64,000 bases of DNA from Patiria miniata (lineage: Eukaryota; Echinodermata; Asteroidea; Valvatida; Asterinidae), in the NCBI RefSeq assembly GCF_015706575.1, contig NW_024037072.1:26103162-26167161 (forward strand), given 5' to 3'. The stretch's first letter is position 1. Each line of letters begins with the position of its first letter. The notes below the pieces were generated by a model. That model was not told where the DNA came from, did no database searches, and was given only the letters and a program-made list of their open reading frames with translations. Positions 1 to 40,131 of this stretch are shown here, in pieces. The translations under genes were made by a program, and so were the position numbers.

Positions 1-2336
1 ATATTTTTAATCCCACTGGACTAACACTGTAGTTTGAAAATAGCTGGCCAATAGTTGAATGCCACTACTTCTGCTGTCAACTTAATTACATGTCGTCATA
101 AAAATGATATTTTGCAGGCCTGCATGTCAAAAAGCAAACAAGAAAGCTGACTTCTGACAGAAGAATCATGCACATTTCGAGATATAATCCTTCAAAATTG
201 AAAAATGAAAAAAAAATAACACAGAGAAAATGAACAAATGGGTGGGACAATATTTTTTTCAGGGTGTCATATCTCGCTAATGACTTGGAGTTGGCAGCTA
301 AATGTGTTCATTGGAACCCCTAGTCTGAGTATCACCTGTTATCCACGGAGCCAAGTCCTGTATAACGTCTGATATGTCTAGTCCTGCAGATATATGCAAG
401 CCGCGCACCAGCCAATCCGAGTCGACTTTACTAATCGTGACGTCATTTCATTCTAAATCGGGACTAAATGGTTTGATTGGTCAATTCAAATGCAGTGCTT
501 TGTAATACAACAACAGCCAGGTGCGATATCGCGTAACATGATACAATTCGCGTGACTCATTTTTGTGTGTAATCCATTGTCTATGACGCGCAACGGATGA
601 ATGACCGTAGACCCGATATAGAAAGCGCCCGCTGATTGGTCAAAATCTAGGAGGTCAAGAGACGGGGTCTTGCCTTATTATGGTTTGGATGAATTTGACA
701 ATTTGAAACTTGTAAAAATATTATTCCATATTATGGGCCAATTTTTTGGGGTTCAATGTCTCAATCAAAAGTAAACGACTTTCTGTATTGCTAGAAAAAT
801 AACGATTTAAAAAATTCATCTTTCTTTTAGGGTGAAACCCAAAAATAGCACAGAAACATCTGTAAATGTGCCAATTACGATATTCACTCTCTGTCTTATA
901 AAAGCGACAACACGCAAACTGATTAGGGACACCTTATGACTGTATCAGCTTGCAAGTGTCAAATATATCATTCCATCTAATGGGCTTTTTAAAGATATTG
1001 AAGAATACATTAAATGTACATGTTACAAATATATACATATAATAATAATAAATGTATTTATATAGCCAAATTGGAAAAGTAGATAGTAATGCTTTCAATA
1101 CAAACATCAGCTCTAAAATTCAATTCCTAAAAATCAATAATTGGTTGTTTTTTTTGCAATATAAATATACTATATAAACAGTCATTCTAAGATTTTTTTT
1201 TTTCAATTCAATAAATCAAGGATCAGCCAAGTGTTGATTCCACATGTGGTATTCATGTGCAGAATAGCGGCTCACATTTTGCAAATGTTCCAGATGCCTC
1301 CAAATGTGCTCAAAATATAAACGCGCCTTCTTTTCCACATTTATGTTAACCCTAATCGCCCTGAATCCTTCAAAATCCTCTTTGCCAAAGTGGAGGAATT
1401 TGGAGGATTGAGGTTACATGGCAAAAGTGTGTAGTGATTTTGTAGGATGCACTTTGTCAATGTTTTGTGTTGTTTTTGCTCCTCCGTACTGCTCCAGGAT
1501 GTCACTGGCCAAGCCTCAACCTATTGACAGTCACTGCTGCACGATTTTGCAGGATTCAGGCAGTGGTCGCCCCTCCACAGACCATATTCAAGAAATAATG
1601 GCGGAATTTGCAGGATTGAGGCTACATGCTATTTTCCCACGAGGCCAATTGGAGGATTTTGCAGGGTTGAGGCTACATCCTAGCAACAAGACCCAGGGAG
1701 TTAGGGTTAATCCACACAAGTCAAACATCTTGGCTCTCTACAACATCCAATTTAAACCGTAACCGTAATCCTTTCAAAATCAACCAGGATCAGACAGTGT
1801 GTTTACAGAAGATTTCTGTAGGAGTCCAAGGGATTGGGTCAAATTCGATGTCAACAAAATGTTCAAGTATGACCAAGTTGACAATTATTCCAATTTTTTC
1901 ATGGCAAAGAAAGCCAAAAGCCTTTTTAGGGAGCAAAAGATTCAGGCTCGCCCATCCAAAGCTATATCAATTTTACCGAATTCACAAATATCTTCAACTT
2001 CCTCCTTTCTGCGTGATGTTTGGACCAGTCTGTTGGTTTTACAAATCCCAACACTCAAGGTAAATTCATATTCCCGTACATGTTGGAGAAAAATTTAGAT
2101 ATAACAACGATAAAATATGTCCAACAATGACATCTACTCAAAATTTCTTGTACAAAAATATTACTTTTAGTATGTGTTACTAACAAACCTATATCGTTTT
2201 GTTTTTATATTTGAAGTTCCTCTTGCTCTTAAAAAGACACAAGATTACTGGGTCTTAATTTCAAGGGCGAATAATGTAATGAATTTAGTTTCTCTACATG
2301 GTGAGAAACAAATGACATCACTGCTAATCAGACCTT
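1..2336. other. Non-coding flank downstream of MSK
   Basis: AT-rich DNA with no exon I can support. Includes an inverted-repeat element at about 1,345-1,714 and may hold part of the MSK 3' UTR if a more distal poly(A) site is used. Confidence 0.5.
1345..1714. repeat. MITE-like element with AACCCTAA ends
   Basis: Left end reads TTAACCCTAATCGCCCTGAA and the right end GGGAGTTAGGGTTAA, inverted with respect to each other. Inside are repeats of 'GGAGGATT..GAGGCTACAT'. Related ends recur at 11.8, 21.1, 27.3, 47.1 and 52.6 kb. Confidence 0.55.
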
Positions 2337-2342
2337 TTTAAT
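2337..2342 (-). promoter_or_regulatory. Possible poly(A) signal for MSK
   Basis: ATTAAA on the minus strand about 400 bp past the MSK stop. No AATAAA is apparent on the minus strand nearer to the stop. A single hexamer in AT-rich DNA is weak evidence. Confidence 0.25.
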
Positions 2343-2742
2343 AAAAAAAAAAGGAAGGAAAGGAACGTACTGACCAAGGCAATACTGCTTGTCCTGGAAT
2401 CCTTAGCAAAATGTTGCACAATCTTGGGGAAAAAAAGTTGTTTCCATCTGTGTTAAACCCATCACCCAAACTGTCACCGTAAACAGAAAGGATCACCCCC
2501 CAGTTTTGCTCTCAGACCCAGGTTGAGACTTCCACAAAACATGTTAGTTTTTTTCTGGTTAGATTACAAAATTTGGTGAGATTACAAAATTAAGGGTGAA
2601 ATAGTTGAGTTAAAAAAGTTAGTGCTAGTTACATGATCATTCAAGATTTGAGCAAAACATTCAAAGTTACTCCTGAAGGCTGGTGCCCCTTGTGTACTTC
2701 TGAAGATTTTGAAATATTCTCCCTAAACAAAGAGTACTCGTG

Positions 2743-32779
<30,037 letters not shown>

Positions 32780-34750
32780 GATGACCAGATGACGGATGTG
32801 GCAAATCTGACGAACGTCAAACGACACGTAAACTCAACATGATCACATTAATTTTGAAGTCAAAACAATTTCACTTTCCAACATTCTAATCACAATGTTC
32901 CACCATCCATGGGCATGATGGGTGGGCACAAAAGAGGTGTAATTGCTGCGTTACATAAACGAACCAAACAACTTTTCACTTGTCAGGATTTAGCAGAAAA
33001 CTGAGAACGTGAGCTGTCAATATTCTCCATCAACAATCAAGGCCAACATAAGGTATTGTTCCTGATGCCACTCGATAACGTGTGGTCTGGGTGTTGGATG
33101 TACCAGACTACTTCCTTTACAAAGGGTCAGAGGTCACCATGGTTTTTGTTTAATCCCGGTTATGTTCTAGTATCGGATTAATACCTGACTTCAGAATAAT
33201 TCAGAAGCCATTAATGTCCGAACCAAACGAAAATGCTCCAAATTGTGGTTTTAAATATTATGGTTCGACGTTCCTGGAGTAGGCTATTAGCCCATTTTGA
33301 ACTTGAGTGCCCCACGTCAGGTACCGAATTACCGAAAATCTCTCAAAGTCACAGCTGGGGTGATGCCGAAGATTTGAAAATAAATAAACTTCTTCAAGTC
33401 CATCCATGAGTCAGTGACTGACTGAGCTCAGGTTGCAGACCAGTAAATAAACTGTCATAGACCCCAATGATAAATGCCCCCACTTCAAAAATTCAAGGAA
33501 AATACTCACAACTCTCCAAGGTATTCCAGACACACATCAAATTAAAGCTATTATCATCTTCCATCCGAAGATGATCACCCTTAAAACGGTCCTGAAGCCC
33601 ATCGCCATTTTGAAAAACGACGCCTACACTCCAATGCAAAATAGAGCGCTTTTATAGGGCTCCAATTTCATCTAAATTGCACAGAAGTACAAGCTCACAT
33701 TCATATGCACGGCTTCTACCCATAGGTTTTACAAACCCTCAAGTTCACGGCCCACAATATGCTCAAATAGCGAAGAATTTGACGCCGCTACCCAGTCGCC
33801 GAGCATAATGTCACAAACTGAGTCTTTTGGTTCGAAGTCGACTATAGGCATATTAATTTTTGTTTATTTCTGAATAGAGTTTTTTTTCTTTTTTTTTTGA
33901 ATTTATTATTGGGTGTGCGGGAACTGAGTTTGTTTCTGCATTCATTTAGGGGGCGTTGAAAAATAGAGGATAATAGAGTCCCCAATTCTTAAGAGGTCCC
34001 GATCCCCTGTTTGGATTCGTGTACAAAACATATATATCATGTTTATGGAAGGTCGTCCTAATAACTTAAAATACAAACAAAAGAGGGACAATATAGGGGG
34101 TCCCCGATTGCAGGCAAACGCACACACCGTCTTGTTTTACTATACTCCCGAGGACAATGCTTTGTGTTTTCCTTTGTCCCTGTAATATACCACACTCCCA
34201 TAGACTATAAGCACACAAACCTATCATTTTCATCCCTGCCAGAGCTTAAAAATGTGACACCCAAAAATGCGACGCCGATGGCACTAACACAAAATTTCAG
34301 ATGTTACCTAGATTTATAGCGATTAGTGATGATATACCTGCGTGACGATTAGTTACTACACATCATTTGCCTCTGCGGCCATTTGACGTTTCATGAACAT
34401 CTTTTCGAATTGTAACAAACAATTGTTGTTAAGAATTTAGTTGATTTTATTGCTTTCTGTTGAAAAAAATTTAAATTTGGTATTAATATTTTGTGGGAAA
34501 CTTATGGGGCTCGATTTTGTCAATTTTCGGTATCGGGGACAGACATATGCAAAATAAACGCGCATGCGCATTGATCGAAACAAAACCGCTGTTCTGAGAA
34601 AAAAAACGTTAGTCAGAGTGCATTTAAGACCACGGCGTTTGGTCCGTGATATTTTTGGTCATTTGGGGGTCAATCTTCGGGGACGGACCGCCCGACAGAC
34701 CAACCGACCGACCGACCGACCACCACGTTTCATGTACGCCTCGAAGCTCC

Positions 34751-35077
34751 AAAGGGCGGATCCAGGGGGGGGGGGCAAAGGGGGCCATGCCCCCCCCCCC
34801 CCCCCCCCCCACGAAACAATTTTTGTTTTTATGTGACATCGCAATAAAGGCAGGCAATGAGTACACCACCATCTTTTCCTCAAAAAAAAAATATTGGTTA
34901 AAGTGGTCAGAAATTGCCTGAGATCGCACCACAGAGCATCTAGAATCCAAAAAATGTTCGGGGCCCTTAAGCGGGCTCCGAACCCCACGCCGTAATTTTT
35001 TTGACCCACTTTTTTGGGGAACCAAAATTTTTTGTGGCCCCCCCAAAAAAAAAAATTGTGTTCTGGATCCGCCCTTG
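34751..35077 (+). mobile_element. hAT-like MITE, copy 1
   Basis: 327-bp non-coding element with inverted ends (AAAGGGCGGATCC at the left, CTGGATCCGCCCTTG at the right), flanked by the 8-bp duplication GAAGCTCC (34,743-34,750 and 35,078-35,085). An 8-bp duplication with CAAGGG-type ends is typical of hAT transposons. Copy 2 at 62,847-63,156 is in the opposite orientation. Confidence 0.88.
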
Positions 35078-36082
35078 GAAGCTCCTGCCAGAGCTTAAAA
35101 GTCATAATGAGTCTCTGATAGAACTGGCCCCTCAATGAAGCTATGACTGGGTTAATATTATATTAGTCGTATACTTTCGATATTTAATGCCATCTAAGCT
35201 CTAAACGTCTTATAAGGCGCCCGTGCACACGGCGTTCACGACGGTGAAGACTAAATTTCTATTCGATTAAGTTTGTTCACAAACCCATTGGTCGACTCGG
35301 GTTAGCCCCTTGCCGTCACGTCATCAGCCACCACCGACCTGCGGCCGGATAGAGGAACTTTCAAGTGGACCCAAAAATCAACATAATTTGAAGTTTAAAG
35401 GTACTTATATTATTGGGTTCATAGTGACATTAGAAGCTACAATTTTACTCCAGCCCAATTTTTTTTTAAAGTTTTGCAACTGACTGAAAAACAGAATATA
35501 TCAAACTAAACACCCAGTCCGAAAAACGGGCGTTTTTTTCAGTGGCTGCGACTGTGGCTGTGGGTAACAAGTGAGGATCATGATAGCCCGCGGTCAAGTT
35601 TAGCGTTCGATTATTAGCCCGGCTGTCGTGGTCAAGCCGTCTTGTCTGCCTTTACCCGGGTCGATCCGGGTGAGCTACTCGAACTTCGCACCCGAACTAG
35701 ACTCCTCACAGAGTGACGATAAAGGGCGCTGTTTCTCTTTCATCGGCAAATTAAAGCGGCGATCCGGTCGACCTTATTCACGAGTTGGCCATTTTTGTCG
35801 AGTTCCCTGAATGTATTTCATTAATTGTTAAACTGTTGAATGGGATGGCGCCAGACTATTTATGCAGGCACAATGCAGCCTTATTGTACTGTCATTTTTT
35901 TTTTATTATGGCTTTAAAACATAAAAGGCCCATAGGCTTCATTGTCACGGTCGTCATGATAAAATGTGTTATCTCTGCGCTATTTTTGTCTTTATCCTGC
36001 AAAACTGCTCTTGTTTCAAATTGCTTTTTTTCTAGCAATACACATTACAAGGCCATACGGCCGATCTAGCACGGGACAGAAG

Positions 36083-37479
36083 CAGGGGCGGCGGAACTCT
36101 TTTCCAACTGGGGGAAACACCAAAATAAAAGGGGAACTTATCCAGAAAAAAGGGGCACCGGCGTCAGTGTGAAAGTGAGCATGGGCGTCACGGGGGGGGG
36201 GGGGGGGACTTCTGAGTACGGTGCGCTCACCCCCCCCCCGGAAAAAAAAAGAAACTGAAAAAGGAGAAAAATTATAGAATCATAGAGGCGCAAAGTCATA
36301 TTTTTGTTATTTTGATCGAGAATAATTATACTGGAATAGTCGTATTTGGGGGGGGGGGGGGGGGAGTGAATGTGCTTTGGCCCCCTCAAATTCTTTTGGT
36401 TATTTCTTTTTTGGGGGGGGGGGGGGGGGTGGAGGACTCTAAGGCATGAGTGCCCCCTCCCCACCCTTGGATCCGCTCTTGGGCCTTCGGCACACCGCAC
36501 AACTTCCGCCCCGGCAGTAATAACCGCTCCGGGTCCTCCCATGATTTGACTATAGAGAGATGTTTTTTTTTTGCGAGAGGGGCACTGTTGCTTTTGATGG
36601 CCAGTTCAATGACCATTTTATTCGCGTGAGTCAGTTTTAAGTCCAGTTTTCCATGAGAGGGGGCACACATTCAGTGTTGTTGCGAGCAGAACATTATAAT
36701 GAAACTGTGCTTTCGAGGGGCAGTTTTATATTTTGAAAATGTATCGCGAGATGAGCACTATTATTTTGATGGCCAATTATTGTCCATCTCGAGAGGGGCA
36801 CAATTTTATTATTGCAAGAGGGGTATCTATGCTTTCCAGGGCTAGTTTTCCATCAAGAAGGTGCATAATCTTGTTAATTATAATGCGAGATGGGCACTTG
36901 TTTTTTGAGGGGCAGTTCAACTTCCATTACAAAAGAGGAGACAATTTTATTTTTAGCGCTATCATTATGCGTTCATGAATAATAATTGTGTGCGTTTAAG
37001 GGGCATGCAGATTTTGTTTTCATCTCGAGGGGCACATTTATAACCGGGAGACGCAAGAGACTTTTGTTGGCCTGGGAAAGTGGAAGGGGGGGGGGGGGTG
37101 CCCCCCCCCGGTTCCGCCGCCTCTGGGGCAGGGTATAGGGGGGACCATCTTCAAACATAGGGGGCGCTCTTCAAAACCAATGATTATATGCTAAACATAC
37201 ATTATGTGCCCATTTTCAGGGCGTCTTGTATGGGTTTTGGGACTTGGTTTTCATATTCCTCGTTTATATCAAAAATATCTCTACCATTATTGGGAAATGG
37301 TTACTTCTAAGAAATAGTAAGATACTTTAAGGGCATTTTTGATTTATCTCGAGGGGACACTTTAATGCTCGAGGGGGCACATTTATGGCCGCAAAAGGGG
37401 CACTTGGGAAAATCTGGGGGAGGGGGGGGCAAACCCCCCCCCCCCCCCCCAGCCCCCCCCCCCGGTTCCGCCGCCCCTG
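36083..37479. mobile_element. ~1.4-kb element with CAGGGGCGGCGGAAC ends
   Basis: Perfect inverted ends (GAAGCAGGGGCGGCGGAAC and its complement). The interior repeats 'CGAGAGGGGCAC' motifs and long G/C runs; a second GGTTCCGCCGCC end-like motif at about 37,110 suggests a nested or tandem copy. No target duplication identified. The end motif resembles hAT termini. Confidence 0.6.
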
Positions 37480-37660
37480 CTTCCAGTACTATATAAAAGA
37501 TGCAACAAGACTTTCGTGCAACTTCAGCTCTGTTGGGGTGTACGTGTAGTATTATGTAGGACTGAAAATGGACGGTAATTGCCTGCTGAAGTCGCGCATG
37601 CGCACTAGTTTCCCCCTTTTTTTTGGGGGGGGGGGGATTTTAGGAGATGTCCTAGACGTT

Positions 37661-38109
37661 CGCTCGTACCCCCCGCCCTGCAAACAGGACGCTGGGATAC
37701 TCTGATGAATTCACGCTCTGATTGGTTGGATTTTGCGTGACCAGTGACCTGCGTGTCATCAAGGTCATGACTCTGCAAGGTTTGAAACGGCCGTTAAGAC
37801 TTATCTGTGTTGTAAATTTACAATTCCCGTCACTCGCTCAGGCTCCGTTTCAAATCACGAACGGTCGGATTGCATTATGCGACGCTCAAAATGTTGTCCA
37901 CATGGTCCGCAATGAAACAGAAATCACATCCGGAATGGAATGTGCGCAATTCTACGGTGAGTTTTCGTATAGCATTTGCGCACATTGTCTAACTGCGGTC
38001 TTGAACAGCTGCAGCCAGATGCTTAATACTCAGGGCACTTCCTTCACAAGATTCTGTAAAGCTCATCAGAGTATCCCAGCGCCCTGTTTGCAGGGCGGGG
38101 GTACGAGCG
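37661..38109 (+). mobile_element. Inverted-repeat element, copy 1 of 3
   Basis: Ends are CGCTCGTACC..CCGCCCTGCAAACAGG and the complement GCCCTGTTTGCAGGGCGGGG..GTACGAGCG, with ACTCTGATGA further in. The interior contains AAACGGCCGTTAAGAC and GGTCCGCAATGAAACAGAAA. No coding potential seen. Confidence 0.75.
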
Positions 38110-38126
38110 ACCCCCCCCCCCCCCGA

Positions 38127-38585
38127 CCCCCGCCCTGCAAACAGGATGGGATACTCTGATGAATTCACGCTCTGATTGGATAGATTTTGCGTGACCTATG
38201 ACGCAGGTAAGACCTGCAAGTCATTACGGCCACGACCCCTGCAAGGTTTCAAACGGCTCGTGAACGGCCGTTAAGACTGATTTATTACTCTTTTATTCCA
38301 ATTCATATATGCTTTTGTTTTCATCGAAAAAACGTTATAATGTAGAAATTATCTGTGTTGTAAATTTGCAATTCCCGTCACTTGCTAAGGCTCCGTTTCG
38401 AAGTCACGAAGGGTCAACGATTGCATTATGCATAGAGCAAGGAAAATGCGACGCTCAAAATTTCTCATGGTCCGCAATGAAAAAGAAATCACATCCGGTG
38501 CATTTCTGTGAGAGGTTTTCGGATAGCATTTGCGCGCATTGTCTAACTGCGGTCTTAACAGAAACGGCGGCATATTTGCTCGTAA
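38127..38585 (+). mobile_element. Inverted-repeat element, copy 2 of 3, right end lost
   Basis: Same left end and interior as copy 1, with a ~60-bp extra AT-rich stretch, but it runs directly into the left end of copy 3 without its own right terminal repeat. Confidence 0.7.
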
Positions 38586-39108
38586 CCCCGCCCTGCAAAC
38601 AGGACGCTGGGATACTCTGATGAATTCACGCTCTGATTGGTTGGATTTTGCGTGACCTGTGGCCTAGCTGCGCGTCATCACGGTCATGACTCTGCAGGGT
38701 TTAAAACGGCCGTTAATTAGACTCATTACTCTTTTATTCCAGTTTAGAGATTTTTTTCGTTGAAAAGCGTAATAATATAGGAAATTCTGTAAAACTTATC
38801 TGTTTTGTAAATTTACAATTCCCGTCACTTGCTCAGGCTCCGTTTCGAATCACGAACGGTCGGATTGTATTATGCAACGCTCAAAATTTTGTCCGCATAG
38901 TCCGCAATGAAACAGAAATCACATCCGGTATGGAACGTGTGCATTTCTATGGGAGGTTTTCGGATAGCATTTGCGCACATTGTCTAACTGCGGTCTTGAA
39001 CAGCTGCAGCCAAATGCTGTATACATAGGTTATAGGCCACTTCCTACACAAGATTCTGTGAAGCTCATCAGTGTATCCCGTCCTGATTTGCAGGGCGGGG
39101 CACAAGCG
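38586..39108 (+). mobile_element. Inverted-repeat element, copy 3 of 3
   Basis: Left end CCCCGCCCTGCAAACAGGAC, right end TTTGCAGGGCGGGGCACAAGCG. Interior matches copies 1 and 2. Confidence 0.72.
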
Positions 39109-39566
39109 AAGGGTTATCAATGCAGTTCAACATAACATTTATTTCCATACCTTAATTCAACAGTAATAATGACACAAGAGTAATAAAATTATGTAAACTC
39201 TTCATGTAATGCGAAATGAATGTCACAAAAAGACGTACAGAGGATAAATACATGATAAATATAAATTGCATGATCTGTACAAGATGAAGGCATAGCGCAC
39301 GGAGGCACTTTAAAAGCGGCCGAGGCTTGTTCAGAAATGCTTTTTTATATAAGAACATTAACAATTACATGTGTATTATTTTAACCATGTACAACAGACA
39401 AAACACAAAACAGGATGACAAGGACAAGACCAAAACACCACAGACAGATATACTAGAACGGACAAAACACTAATTCCGAAAACAAAAGAAGGTGGTCAGT
39501 ATGGTATAACCATAGAGCTATATTAAATTACAATATTTAGCTCTTTGGTATGTAGCTATGAAGGAA

Positions 39567-39626
39567 TGGTATAACCATGGTACATGTATAACCATGGTAC
39601 AACCATGGTATAACCATGGTATAACC
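39567..39626. repeat. Short tandem repeat (GGTATAACCAT)n
   Basis: Five or so units of ~11-16 bp around TATAACCATGGTA, about 440 bp upstream of the sororin start codon. Confidence 0.75.
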
Positions 39627-39970
39627 AACAACGGTAGCCCAGTAGTATAATTATTCCTAACAACAATTTCACTTTTTATTTGAGATATCGAACGAAAACA
39701 TCCACGGACCTATAGTTATTAATTATTTCTTCCAAAAAAATACAAAAATGAAGCAAAAATGGACTTTGAACATTCTTCGTCATCAGAACTCAGGAAAATC
39801 CGTTTTCGCCTTTGGAGATGAGAAAAAAAATTTTGAACTTCAAAATACAAAAGGACTTGAACAAGTTTAGCTCCAACTACACTGGTACCCGGCGTTATAT
39901 CGAACGCAAACGTAACGTTAGAGGACCACTGCACTGAACACAATACATACGGCATGTGTACGGTACGTGA

Positions 39971-39985
39971 GCGCGTCAATTCAAA
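39971..39985 (+). promoter_or_regulatory. Possible CDE/CHR-like cell-cycle element
   Basis: GCGCG, a 4-bp spacer, then TTCAAA (the reverse complement of the CHR TTTGAA), about 85 bp upstream of the sororin ATG. In vertebrates such pairs repress G2/M genes through DREAM. The CHR half is inverted with respect to the usual arrangement, so this may be chance. Confidence 0.2.
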
Positions 39986-40067
39986 AAGGTCAAATGAACA
40001 ACGAAAATATTTCTGAATTGCTGTTCTTTTTGTCAGGAGTGTGAAATGTAACTTACATACATCCAAA

Positions 40068-40131
40068 ATGCCACCCAAGCGGCGGACACGAGTAAAAGCT
40101 CAGGGAAAGCAGAAATCTTCCAAATCAAAAG
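40068..40131 (+). CDS. CDCA5: Sororin coding exon 1
   Basis: MPPKRRTRVKAQGKQKSSKS plus K, a short basic N-terminus, then a GTAGG donor in phase 1. An upstream in-frame TGA at 40,014-40,016 and no other ATG between fix the start. Confidence 0.82.

Larger units (their letters stand above)
32780..40067. other. Divergent intergenic region between MSK and sororin
   Basis: 7.3 kb with no gene. It must hold both promoters but is largely taken up by transposable elements at 34.75-35.08, 36.08-37.48 and 37.66-39.11 kb. Nothing recognisable was seen at 33.0-34.7 kb. Confidence 0.7.

Noticed and set aside
1346-1360. Interstitial telomere
   Set aside because: Single CCCTAA motifs at the ends of short inverted elements, not tandem TTAGGG arrays.
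34624-35135. Open frames of 90-158 codons with long Gly or Pro runs
   Set aside because: They read through G/C homopolymers and the hAT-like MITE; the same peptide recurs at 62.8-63.1 kb only because the element is repeated.
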